64,000 nt of DNA from Ulota crispa. Lineage: Eukaryota > Streptophyta > Bryopsida > Orthotrichales > Orthotrichaceae. Made by a program: the position numbers and the translations under genes. The stretch's first letter is position 1; every line of letters begins with the position of its first letter. Below are positions 12,834 to 27,230 of the stretch, piece by piece. The stretch covers positions 1,984,001-2,048,000 of the forward strand of contig OY987243.1 in assembly GCA_963920765.1 (NCBI GenBank). Reading direction: 5' to 3'. The notes under the pieces were generated by a model. That model saw nothing but the letters and a program-made list of their open reading frames with translations, made no database searches and was not told the origin of the DNA.

Positions 12834-15583
12834 AAGCAACCCAAATGATTTTGTCTTCGACACCTAAAACCATGTGTGCAACTTCCACACCTGCAGAAAA
12901 AATGAGTTTGAATTCCAAGTTGTGAAGGTTTTGAAGGTTTTTGATGTTTTGAAGGTTTGAACGCGGTCATTCAAATCCTATTTGCTACGAGTTTGACCGC
13001 ATACGGATCAACTAAGTTGCCACATTTCCAAACATCATGTGCAAGTTCAATTGGCATTTTACCATATCTGAAAGTTTTGTTTTTGTGTTTGTGTTTGTAC
13101 ATTATGAAACAAAATGATGACTATTGCTGAAAGAAATTCACTTACTTGTAAGAAAAAATAAGATTGTTTTGATTTTTATAGCACTAGATAAAAGCACATT
13201 TTTATATGTAAACTCTTGATATATTTTTAAGTGGAAAGTCTATAGACTGATACGTTAGTGGCATTGAAAAATGTTTTCTGAGATTTTTGAGTGATTTGTT
13301 TCATTACATCATAAACACTCAACTGTAGCCTTTGATTCAAATTACTATGACCATGTTAACAAAAGACTTTGCAATCTCAACCAACACAATTTTTACTTAT
13401 TTCTACCAAAAATGAAGCATAGACTGAGATAAAGTTATTTATTAGTTAAAACTTTCAAAATCTATTAAAATAAAAAATACCAATGAAAAACACTTTTTGA
13501 TTTGGATTTTAACTTACAGAGCTTGCAAGTGTTAAGATTTACAAACTATTGAGAATTCTTCAATTCTTTAAATGAAGAGTAAATTTCTCTTTCTTAAGAT
13601 TATTTTTTGCTTTATTTGAGTCAAATAGGCATGAATCCATATTTTAAACATCACACTTAAATCTAATTTTTGGATGTATGGAACTTTAGAGATTTAGGGT
13701 TAAAGTGTTAAAATTTCAAATGCCAATATAGTCCACATTTGACTAATAAATGAGCAAAATAAAATTCTAAAAGTTAAAGCATTTATGATTTTTAATTAGA
13801 TCAGTCCCTTGTTCCAATTTTAAGCATTATTGTCTACAAACGCTAGAAAGTCATAGCAAGTGTAACATGTGGATGAATAAAAAGAATCAAATCTATGCAT
13901 GCATGGAGTATAGGATATAATTGCATTCATTATTGTTCTAAATTAGAACTTTGGGTCCTTAAGGTATTAGTTTTGGACATCTCTATTATCAGGATAAACA
14001 TTCATCACCACCAAAAATGGTGTTGGTTTAAAAGCCAAGTTACTTGTTTGTCCCACCCAAGCAAAGTATTAGTATGTCAACTTTCTAACCAATCAAATGT
14101 CTCCAAGTATGTTAGAGCAAAATAAAAAGAATCCTCATTTATAAAATATCACAATTATTGTAGAAAAAATGTTTCTTTTTAGCAAGACTTTAGCTCTTCC
14201 AATTTTTTCTTAAGAGTGACATGTGAACATTTATAGTCATTGTGGATTAGTTGTTTAGGACACATTTACCTTGTAGTGACAAGCCCAAGCTCAGTGCCAA
14301 ATCCATATTTTTATAGGATTGTAAAAGACTAAAAAAATTTAAAAATGCTTGACGTTTCATACAAAAAGAATTGTTAGACCTTTAGCTCCCATTAGAGTAA
14401 AGTTCCACTTTTGAGACATTAAAACTTTAACAAAGTGACGCCCTCCAAGCATTTTTGATGATGAGAACTCAATACTAGGGACAATTTGAAGCTAAAAGTC
14501 CCAATACAAACCTTCCAAGATTTTGAAACTCGAATGGAAATTCAAAAATGGCAGTTGTAAATTGTATTTGGAGGAGCAAACAAATTTTGACCGTGGGTCC
14601 CATCATTGTTTGAGCACTTTTTCATCCAACCATAAGAAATGCCAGGATTTTTCTCAAATGATCTCCAATAGACTACATTGAATGAGGAGCATTTGCACAA
14701 ACAACAAGAAAGCACTTGTCACACTCTCTTTAGTGCTATTCTAGGTTTCAAACCCAAAAAGAAACCATCACATTAGTTTCTTTGAGGAGATTACTAAAAA
14801 TAAGTGTAGAAGTAAAAAATGTGAATGATTGTGATTCCTACTTTCATTGCAGCAAACTAGAGATCTTTTAGTAGTTATATTCTCAAAACAATATTGTAAG
14901 AACATTGTCAATGCATGTATCAAATGCACACATGGAATAAGGTGGGTATTATGTTAAAATTGCGGCATGAAAATTTGATGAGTTTTTTTAAGTGCATCAT
15001 GCTCCAATGTAGGTGCTATAAAAGAGCAAAATGGCACTTTTTGTCACTGTAACAATCTCCTCATTCAAGGTAAATTGTTTCCTTTATGCGCCTTGAATCC
15101 CTTTGTTGTTGCCATGAAAAGTGGACAAAACCCGATTGTGTAACACACAAATGTTTAAAAAATTCAAAATATTTTGTGTGGGAATTTTTTTTGAAATGCA
15201 CACTACCAAGAAAACAAGGAGCACTCTTGTATCAAATCAACATTTCTTACTCCCAAAACTTGCACATAACACTTTTTTTTGCTTGAGTTCTTTATCTGAC
15301 ATAGCATTGAATCCAACATTGCATTGAAGATGTTTTAAAACAATGCTTACATAGGCCTTTGGAGGTCATGCCAAGTTGGTTTGGATCAAACCCAAGTAGC
15401 TGGAAACACCAGAAGACATCAAGTACCACTTGGTGTGGCCCTTCATCAAGTTGGCAATTGTCCATTGGACCCTCTTTGACATGTACATCCAAGTTGTACT
15501 TCTACTTGGCCTTCATTTATCATATTTTCATTTGTTAAGCAACACACCCCATGTAAGAAAAAAATGGATAGAACCAACCAATG
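12834..15583. other. AT-rich intergenic DNA, no gene seen
   Basis: About 2.7 kb without a supported gene. The frames at 13895-14125, 15086-15327 and 15292-15492 are short and overlap on both strands, with no motif or splice context. Confidence 0.55.
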
Positions 15584-15802
15584 TCTAGGGAGAATTGGCA
15601 TTTAGTGTATTGTTCAACCGGTTGGAATTGCAAAAAAGTAGGTTGAATTTTGAAAGTACTGGTTAAAAATTTGGTTTAATTTCACCCAAAAAAACTACTT
15701 ATAGTATCTTACAATACAAATATAGAAAACACCCCTTGCAGTTCAATGTTGAAAAGGAGAAATGCTAAATTTAGCCGGTGAAGTCAAAATTTATCCCCAA
15801 AC
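15584..15802 (-). mobile_element. GGGGAGAA-ended MITE, copy A
   Basis: It starts CTAGGGAGAATTGGCATTTA and continues AGTGTATTGTTCAACCGGTTGGAATTG in two pieces. This matches the reverse complement of copy B at 34201-34431 (GGGGAGAACTGGCCACTAG, then TGTATTGTTAGTCGGTTGAA). The far end is ATCCCCAAAC. It is about 220 bp and non-coding. Confidence 0.6.
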
Positions 15803-18144
15803 TTTGGGACCATCCTTATATGCACTCTCTTCCATAAAACTAGTTTGTAACTGTAATTCTTTTTAAAATGATGGCAAGTGCAATGTTCTTTTTGGAGAGA
15901 TTTGAGAACTTGTACACCATAATTAACTAACTAACAACCTCCATACTTAAACATAGACACACTGAAAAAATAGAGGTCAAATTAGGCTTGTATGGTTTAG
16001 TTTAGAAGGATGTACATTACATTTGGAGCTTTTTTGATCATTATAACCATATTCAATCCATACTTGTCTAGATTTAGCTATTTTTAATACATACATGTGA
16101 GCAAATTTCTCTAACAACCATGATTGTGTATCCATGAGGTCATCATCTAAGAGGAGAAGGGTCCAAATTTCTATTATTTCCTCCATGTAGTTGAAGTTCC
16201 AAAAAAACATTTGAACTATTGTTTACAAAAAGGTATAGGAGGCCAAAGTTGATTGGTAGGTGTTTTGAATCCATGCTCCTAGTGTTGGACATTTAGTAAT
16301 GAGTATTGAAAATTCTTTAACAAGTATTTATTTATCTATTGTTTAGACTATCATTAGGGAACCTATATGAACACATCCCAGCTCTTAAGTTTGTCCTAGA
16401 ATATAAAAGAAAGTATGATGAACAAAAATTGAATGAATTTCACCGACAACCACATTTGTGTACCCCATAAATCTAATATTTTAGCCTCATGTAGGCAAAT
16501 TATACATGAACTCTATGAAGTCCAAGAATGGCAATTGGATATTGAGTGCAAAAGTTTGAGATCTCAAAAACTCCTAATAAATCTTTTAATTTTATTCCCT
16601 AGTTTTGAAGATTGCTGTAGGGTACAGGTTTTGGAAGATGTACATGGTAATGGACATCTTTGTCTTTGAATGTTGAATGCAAAATCTGTATCACAATACG
16701 TGAATTCTTTTCATGCAATCTCAAAATTGATGACCGCTACAATCACAATGGATATTCTCATTCCAAAGATGATCCAAAATAAAGCTCAACCAAGAATAAA
16801 ACAAGTATCTAGTACTCATAAATGGACAAGTAGCAATTGATAAGATGGTTAGTGTAAGAGATTGGATCGATTTCTAAAGGTTTTAGTATCCTCTACCTTC
16901 TAGCTTCCTATTGGATCATCCTACCTTGTAAGGAAGGATCTTGATGCCAACACAATCTTACATAATAGCAAATGAACAACCCAAAATAACAAAGCTTACC
17001 CTTCTAATGCACATTTATGGTAAGATAGGATGATCCAAAAGCAAGAGCTTGTTCTAATGAAATATAAATTCTTGTTGGGGGGATGGGCAACAGTAGTTGC
17101 AAAATGTTCGAGTGTAGGAAATGGAAAGTGGAGCACGGATTTGGAAAATCTACCAATCACCTCCACTAACTTCTACATAGAACATTCAAGAATCATTGTA
17201 AAAGTTCACCTAAATTAAGAAAAGCAAATTAATGCTCCTAGAGAGTACCATGGTTATGAGAGAAATTTGAAACAACTCTTTCTAAACAACGGGCTCCCAA
17301 ATCCCAACCACTGCCATGAACAGCATTTCACACCAGGCCTTCATCTAGTTAGTGTACATACCTTGAAAAGCTCTAGCAGCTATGAATGTTGCACACCAGA
17401 TAACTTGGTATGAGAACAATGAACCTACTTCCACCCATAGTTCTCCAAATGAACATTTAGACTGATAAGTACCGCAACTGCTCTAAAAAGGAAAATTAGC
17501 TTCAAGCAAGACAATGACAAACTATCAAAACTGTGTCATACATGTTTTGCTACGCAAACTTTGTACTCCTTACAGCCAAAACTAGACAACCTTCAGCTAT
17601 ATAGAATTCCCCTGGTGCAAGAGAAAACTAGAAACAATTTTAACCACCTCACAAGCACGTACAGACTCCGACATTACACCAAAAATTGCTCACAAGCGCC
17701 AACTCCAACTTCCTTGCTAGCGTATAGCAACCCAACTCATTCTCTTTGAATTCAGTCTCATAAAGATTAAATACAAACTCAAGAACAAAATAGGAAAGAC
17801 CCCCAAAAAAATGCAAAACTTCATGAACCGTCAAGGTTTTTCAATACTTTCAAGGTTAAGAATGACAAGATAGCCATCCATCCTACATGAAGGCTACAAT
17901 AAGCACTACGCAGCTGCACTATACACAAAAGTTAGACTGAGAAAAAACATTCATGGGAACTAAAGTAAATGGCACTACCAACACGCTTAATCCTAAGAAA
18001 AATGGATGTGCTTTGTTTCCAAAGAATATGCTAGAGCAGAGTTTAAATCACATCTATCAAAAATTATGTCACGGAAAACCCTTTCAAAATTAAAAAATAA
18101 ATAAATTGTGCAGGTGTGTAAATCCAGCAACTCTTGTAAACTAT
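15803..18144. other. Intergenic DNA; 17.2-18.1 kb possibly old BSK 3' UTR
   Basis: No gene is supported. From about 17.2 to 18.1 kb the sequence is less AT-rich than its surroundings and lies just downstream of the stop codon of a BSK tail remnant (18145), so it may be an old 3' UTR. That is inference only. The frames at 15977, 16433, 17030, 17561 and 17649 carry no motif. Confidence 0.4.
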
Positions 18145-18276
18145 TTAGCTTCTCACATTCTGTGTCAGCTTTGCATGCAACACAGAACCTTCTTTTAGTA
18201 TGTCCTTAGCATCAGTGTCCATGCCCAGCTTTGTAAGAGGCGCCGCTTGCATGAAGAACCTCAAGTGGATCACTCT
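18145..18276 (-). pseudogene. Decayed BSK C-terminal TPR tail with stop codon
   Basis: Reading from 18258 down to the TAA at 18145-18147 gives 37 residues of clear BSK C-terminal character: FFMQAAPLTKLGMDTDAKDI, then LKEGSVLHAKLTQ. In BSK proteins this region is the final helix pair of the TPR domain (compare YMQAAALxxLGMDxDAxxML). Just upstream the homology continues as GAG TGA TCC ACT, where an ancestral EWST would need TGG. A TGG-to-TGA change plus an indel breaks the frame. So the last helices look intact but the join to the preceding TPR helices is damaged. It lies on the same strand as the BSK gene, about 5.2 kb beyond the kinase stop. Confidence 0.7.
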
Positions 18277-19114
18277 TTATATGTTGGGTACTCCCCATGC
18301 GGCAATGAGGTATTTTTTAAAAGGCTATATACTTCTTATGCAGAAATAAAAGGGCCTCTATAATTATATAATTTGACAAATTGACTTATATTAGGGCACT
18401 TTATAATTACTTATATGGCCTAGGAGATTCCAATTTTTCTCATGCTTTTTTTTTTATAAGAAAAAAAACAAATTGTCAAGCAAAGACAACCAAATGTTTT
18501 CAATAAGAGGTACCAAAGAAGCATATGAATATTTGATGGTTGAAATTTAATATTGTAAAATAAATTGGTTTTCTTTTTTACATACTATTTTTTTTGTTAA
18601 GACATTTTGATTGGTGTTCGGATTGGTTGGTGCCCGGATTGGTATTAGATTTTAAATTTTTTTCACGTCTTGTTTTTTTTGTTTAGACCCTAGTTATGGC
18701 ACCTTTATTTACACAAAATTTTGATATTTATTTCACTCCCCATTGTTTTGTTAAACATTATTGTTGGACTTAAATTTATATTTGGATTTGACACCCAATT
18801 TTTTGCTATGATATAGGCTATAACACTTTGGTTGGTTTTAAATTTTGATTTCTTTTCACTTCATATTATTTTTGTTAAGTCACTTTTGCTTTGACTTTTT
18901 ATCTCATACAACTTGGCCCCTCAAATACCTAGCTACCTGTACAAACCCATACTAAATACAGTCTTGTGCATAGAACAACTCCAAATTTTGTGTTTCTGTA
19001 TTAGTTGTAAAAAAAACTAACCCCTTAGATTTGTAGTGTATTTATATTATTTATATTTGATTTAGAAATTTGAATGTTTTCTTCTTTATTTGTAAGATTG
19101 TTATATTTTTTATC
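18277..19114. other. AT-rich spacer between BSK tail remnants
   Basis: Between the two decayed TPR pieces I see only AT-rich sequence with poly-T runs near 18448 and 18592, and no coding frame. Confidence 0.5.
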
Positions 19115-19333
19115 TCAAATGAATAAAACTCTTGCTATATTATGCCCCGCGTTAATTCTAAAATGCGCTAAGTGATCCACCCGAGTAAAGAATGCAGTTG
19201 ACCATTCCGAGTGAACGTACTGAACTTGCATCACATCACAAAATATTCTCTCTGCCCGTTCACTTACCAAATAGGCTAAAATCCAACGCGCAAACATAAT
19301 TAGTGAAACCATTGTCTCTACATCAATAAATTG
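19115..19333 (-). pseudogene. Decayed BSK TPR exon fragment
   Basis: The frame reads QFIDVETMVSLIMFARWILA, then YLVSERAERIFCDVMQVQYV, then HSEWSTAFFTRVDHLAHF. The pattern QFIDxGTMVSPTVFARRxLAYLxS...DAMQAQYVHPEWPTAFYMQA is typical of BSK TPR domains. Most differences from that pattern fit C-to-T or G-to-A transitions (P to L, R to W, G to E, A to V, Y to F), which suggests loss of constraint in methylated DNA. The frame ends at a TGA at 19115. No clean splice acceptor precedes the homology. It overlaps in domain content with the piece at 18145-18276 (both contain EW-STAFF), so the two cannot simply be consecutive exons of one transcript. Confidence 0.68.
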
Positions 19334-20249
19334 AGGATGAGAGACAACTATAAGCATCCAAATCAGACGTAGTTTGCAGTTCCAGTACACACTACAAAAA
19401 TAAACATTACTTTCCGTATCTAGATATACTTTTGATTGCAGGTAAAAATAAACAGTACTATTCCAATACCTCTAAAGTTTTTCAGTCAACTTCCACGACT
19501 ATAATACTTACAACAAGTTACACAGACCATGCAACAAAAAAAAGCAATATAATATACCTGCAAATAACAGTCAATGGCATTTTAAAAATCTATTTTTTAA
19601 AACGCCATGCTGTCATGCTGTTGAGTAGAGAGAAGCAGGCCTTGGAAATATGCAGGGTGTCTAACTGCAATCGTGCGTTGCTAACTAGGATGTGTCGTCA
19701 ATTTTCAATCTTCACTCTTCAATTTTCAATCTTTTGTTTTTCGTTGGCATATCATATGGTTGATTCTAAGGGTATAAAGGTCAAGATAGGGATAAGAGTC
19801 CACTGGATACGGAACGGGTAAAATGGAATAGTAGATACAAGCTGCCGTCCAAATGATCGAACCTTAAAATCAAATTCACGATCTGCTGGCCAGAACTACA
19901 GATTGTGAGAACAGAACAAGTCTCAACCACGTGAGTGATTAATCCTACTTTGTCACTACAACAATAAATGGGGTTAAGTTTGGTTTAACCCAAATTGCTC
20001 GCAACAAGGTTTACAAAATAGAAAAGATATAAATTGACAAACCAACTTCTAACACCGACTATGAATAATAAAGCCACATATCATACTAACATAAAAAATA
20101 AACCCATAATATTCCTTTTGAAATCTTCATATCTTTAGATCTTCAAGTCTTTATGTCTATAAGTCTTTATGTTTTCAAGTCTTCATGTTTTAATAAAAAT
20201 AATGGAAAAAATCACAATCAACAAATCCTAGAAAAGCTGCAACTTTCTA
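19334..20249. other. Spacer, no gene seen
   Basis: It contains AT-rich sequence and a 129-codon frame at 19432-19821 (+) with no recognisable domain, overlapping phrases such as repeated CAATTTTCAATCTT, so unlikely to be coding. Near 20130-20190 a short phrase (TCTTCAAGTCTTTATG) is repeated in tandem about three times. Confidence 0.45.
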
Positions 20250-21300
20250 CCTAGTGTTTCAGATGACTCAAAGATCCAAATGATAAGTGTAATAGTATTT
20301 TGGAAAGCCCTTCTAATTATCTTACACTTCTCCAGTATTTAGTTCATTTTAAATTATTGTATAAAAATTATGCAGGATCAAAATAGAGACTTCATTCCAT
20401 CTTTGCAAACTAATTACTGCCTTTTCAAACCTCTATAACTTTTGATTTATAACTCCCATAAATAAGTATGATCTCAATTTGAAAAGACAACACAACGGAA
20501 TAAAATTCCTAAAAATCTCACTTCATACTAAAATTCTCTTCGTAAGTTTTAGTGAATCAAAATTGAGATCTTAATTTTTTTTAGAGCATCTAAACCCCAA
20601 CTTCTACACACTATAACTTCATCAATAAAACTTCAAATAGAATAATTGATGACAATTCAAAAACTGTAAAAATAACCTACCACTTCTAAAAATTTGAGAG
20701 AAAAATTTCATACTGTCCAAGAGTTGTAGTTCCTCAATATTTTGGTTTTTTCCCAACAAAAAAGCAATCACTTCCAATCCTTCACACTTCTATAATTTTC
20801 TCTTCCAAACTCTAAATCACAAATTCATTGACTTTCTACAAAGATAAGATTAAGATAAACACTCCCTCCAATTTTTGTTGCAAAATGACATACAAATCGT
20901 AAGCTATGGCTTGTCAAAGTCTCAGTCTTTCTTCATAATTTGATTTTTTGAATCCAGAATTCAAACATTCATAACTGTTGCATCTCAATTCCAAATCAAA
21001 CTTGCAAACTTATTTTGGAAAGGTAGTCACAGAAGGAATAGCTCCTCCACATTTCATTTCAAAATATTGTATACGCAAAAAGTTTTTTCACATCAAAATT
21101 TTGGATTTTTTTCTTCTTCCCACACATTCATACACTAAATTCTAACATACTAAGGAATTTCATCTCCTACATTTTGACCCTATCTAAGGTAAAGGATGAG
21201 GCATATCAGCTCATACTTCTCTCCATCATAACCCTACTATAGATGTCAAACATTTTCTCTTTTCACACTTTTCCAATTCACTTCTAAATTTTTAATATTT
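20250..21300. repeat. Degenerate tandem-like repeat region
   Basis: Phrases such as ACTTCTATAA.TTT, followed by AACTC..AATCA, then TTTCTACAAAG and finally CAAAATTGAGAT recur several times at loose spacing of roughly 150-170 bp. The order is conserved but the sequence has drifted. There is no coding potential. A dot plot would be needed to fix the unit. Confidence 0.35.
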
Positions 21301-21379
21301 GCATTCAAATAAAGGCAAAATATATGAGCCTTCCAAAACACCTAAATAAACACATAAAATAACAATAAATAAAAGATAA

Positions 21380-21700
21380 ATACCATCGTAAAGTGGCCAC
21401 GTGCCTTTGCAAACATATAATATGGTCAAACGTTTGTCTTCAGTCGCCAAGTCGTGAACTTGGTTGGTTGGAAAAGCGGTCGTCTTTGGCCACCTGCCGG
21501 TCTGAATTCAAACCCAATCAAATTCATCGACCGGTGACAGCGGCCCACGATTTGGCACGCTAGTAAAGCAAGAAATTGGCTTAACCAACCCGCTACCTAT
21601 TTCATTGAGCTGTGCATGTGACAAAACGGCGCAACCCCTTAGAATCTATGGCCGCTGCGTTATCATCAAATCGTAATTCTCACCACGACCATCCATTTTA
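21380..21700. other. Short GC-richer island of unknown nature
   Basis: The composition rises clearly above the flanks, with GGTCGTCTTTGGCCACC, CGACCGGTGACAGCGGCCCA and GGCCGCTGCG. No frame longer than a few dozen codons spans it and no motif was recognised. It could be part of a captured gene or an old promoter. Confidence 0.3.
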
Positions 21701-22690
21701 TCTCAACTATTGATTTATTGAAATCAATACAAACATAGACAAATAACATATATTTACATGATGAGGGCATCTCCATCAAAACAATACTTTCAGTACTTGA
21801 GCATGTCTAACATTTGTTTAGTTCATATCTGGAAAGATAATTTACTTCCAATAATAGTCCAATTACTTGATCTTTTTTAGCAAAATCATGCAAAAGTAAC
21901 ATGATTCTTTCAATGGAAGGATGATCCCACATCTCTCTCTTCTTATTAGAAGAGTCAAGTATTGAAGTCATAAGTTGGTAGACTATTGAATAATCTGTAA
22001 TTTTAAAGTTATAACAAGGAAATATCACTTGAAAAGCTTGAAAGTAAATCAGATGACTATTCTTACTTTGAAACTAAGAAAAACTTTAGAAGACAGTACA
22101 TCTAGGCTTGAGTACCGACACTCAAATCAGACTCGAAAAAATCAATATATGTAGCTAGACCTTCAAACCCCAGTTCCAAAAAGTGTACACCAAGGTTTTT
22201 TTTTTGTTTTTTGACCAATGCTTGTGTGGCATTCTCTGATAATGGTTTGTACCTTGCAGGCTCCATCCTATTTTTGGTTGGAGTTGAAAGTGGCACCTAT
22301 GCATGGATTTTTGCAATATCATGGGATTTTTTTTTATAGGCAACAAATATTCATTGACACTTTTTGGAAATATCCAAATTTGTTTATTACATGAAATTGG
22401 ATTAGAGAGTACCTCAAATAATTTTGAAGTGATGGCATCCATTCTCAATTTGACAAGAATTTTATGGAAGCCTAGACCCCAATGCAATTTTTATTATTGC
22501 ATTTTGGCATTTTTTGAAAAAATTCCCCCTTTTTCTTCTATAGGCTTGAAGCGCACCTTTTTTTTTTTAAGGCAATTGGGCCTTAATTGCCCAAAAAAAA
22601 CACTGGGGTACATGAAGCTTGAGTGAGCGCAGGCGGTGATTTAAATGGATTAAGAGCACCAAAACATTGCAGGAAAAGGTGGAAGCTTAC

Positions 22691-22819
22691 CTCGTTATCA
22701 ATGCCCTCGTCTATTTTGTAGACGCTTTTCACAAGAATCACATGCACTGCAGCAAGATCAATGCGAGAGCAGGCTTCTCCCAACGAAGACAATAAAGGTG
22801 GTGACGCAAATTTGTCCCT
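22691..22819 (-). CDS. BSK kinase-TPR linker exon, possibly no longer used
   Basis: This 129-bp stretch is bounded by an acceptor (CCTAG) at its start and a good donor (GTAAGC) at its end, both in phase 0. It encodes 43 residues including SPPLLSSLGEACSRIDLA and YKIDEGIDNE. BSK proteins have SPLGEACSRxDLTAxHEIL and GYKDDEGxxNE just after the kinase domain, so the identity is clear. The exon has drifted more than the kinase exons (for example VGYKDDEG to SVYKIDEG). To be used, it must join the kinase exon ending near 23.5 kb, where the expected donor is degraded, and no intact following exon (SFQMWT...) was found downstream. Confidence 0.68.
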
Positions 22820-23455
22820 CTAGGAAAAGATTACGGAAATCATAATCCCCTTTAAAATGAAAGAAAATCACACTTCGAAGCACGTCTTAAATAAACATCC
22901 AACCAGTTGAGACGAGGCCCTCTTATTAACCCACCTGCACAACAGCTTTCCCCGAGCATCCAGAGCACCAAGCATTACAAAATGGGCACAAAAAGCAGCT
23001 TACGCATAGGAAAAAGTGAAGCACGTGGGCATTCTCAGGCCAACACTGAGGACAAATACGAAACCTCAATCAGGCAGGCTATGACTCTTCAAAAGTCAGA
23101 GGAAACAGTGTGCACAAATAATTGAAGAAAAAAATCCTTGCAAACAGTGCTTAACCACAGGGAAGCTTTGAATGAAAACAACTGGAGAAGACATGTTGTT
23201 ACAGTCACAGCCTCAAAAGGGTTTACCACTACTCAGAAAAAGTGTCAAAATTCAGGGACGGGTACTTTTCAAAGCAGAGCAAATGTTCGAAGTGGGGCGG
23301 AGTGCCTTGCCCACTTATGACAACATTCGGCTTTTGCAAGTGCATGTCCCAATTTATAAAAATGAGACCTCAATCCGCAAGCCTGAAAAAGAAAATTGAA
23401 AATAAAGGGATGTGCCCCTACTCTGCTCATCTAGTTCAAAGCCCTGCCTGCACTG

Positions 23456-26475
<3,020 letters not shown>

Positions 26476-27230
26476 CCCTGGACACCGCTAAGTTATTACC
26501 CCCCGAGGCCAGGCCGTCGTCAATCTGCCATTGCCGACACCAATCCTGCCGCCACTCCCTCCCGACAATCTGCTCCCAACCCCGGGCACTAGAACTCTCA
26601 GTGTCGCCGAAATCCTGGGCTCGATCCAAAGATTCCGTCCTTCCCGCCCACACTTGCTCCCCCGAGACTTGGATCACTGGATCGTCGTCGTCGGCGTCGT
26701 CGGCCTCGTGTCACGACCAGGTTCTGCACAAAAGCACCAGACAGACAGACAGACAGACAGACAGAGGAAAGCGTGTGTGCTGGTGTTGGGGGCTCTTGGT
26801 GTGGGGCTATGGCTATACAGCCATGCGGGCAAACGGTCGACTGCGGGGGACGAGGGACGAGCATGATATGATGTGCGAGAGTGAGAGTGCGAGTGAGCAG
26901 GGCAGTGCCACCACCATCCAAGTGAGGAGAGACCCAAGGCCGAGGGCACTGGGACTGCTCTTTTGTTTTTTTTGTTTTTTTTTTATTGGGGGGGGAGTTG
27001 AGTTCCCTCCCTCCCTTTGCTGTGTTGTTGTTTTTTCCTTTTCGGCTAAGTTACTGCTCTGGCTTACTGCTTTGGTTTGCTGCTTTGGTTTGCTGCTTTG
27101 GTTTGGCCTGGTTTCTGCTGTGCCCTTCCATCCTACCTTGCTTGCTTGCTTCCCCCGCAATGCCTAATATGGCAATGAATGGTCCATTTTCATGGGGGCT
27201 GTCAGACGGCCCAGAGCTATAAACAACAAC
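26476..27230 (-). promoter_or_regulatory. BSK leader and promoter region, with simple repeats
   Basis: This is GC-richer than the genomic background and contiguous with the BSK start codon, so it probably holds the 5' UTR and core promoter. It contains (GACA)n at 26740-26765, a run of eight G near 26990, and a TTTGGTTTGCTGC-type 13-bp unit repeated about three times around 27070-27105. Upstream ATGs exist on the minus strand (for example near 26824). I could not pick out a convincing TATA box. The overlapping frames seen here on both strands are composition artefacts. Confidence 0.5.
26740..26765. repeat. (GACA)n microsatellite in BSK leader
   Basis: About six and a half tandem copies of GACA (CAGA on the other phase), lying about 270 bp upstream of the BSK start codon. 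Confidence 0.95.

Noticed and set aside
19432-19821. 129-codon plus-strand frame in the BSK downstream region
   Set aside because: It has no domain and contains repeated CAATTTTCAATCTT phrases; AT-rich random frames of this size are expected.
26601-27167. 188-codon plus-strand frame upstream of BSK
   Set aside because: It is created by the (GACA)n repeat, poly-T and poly-G runs in the BSK leader; composition is artificial (Phe, Cys, Gly runs).
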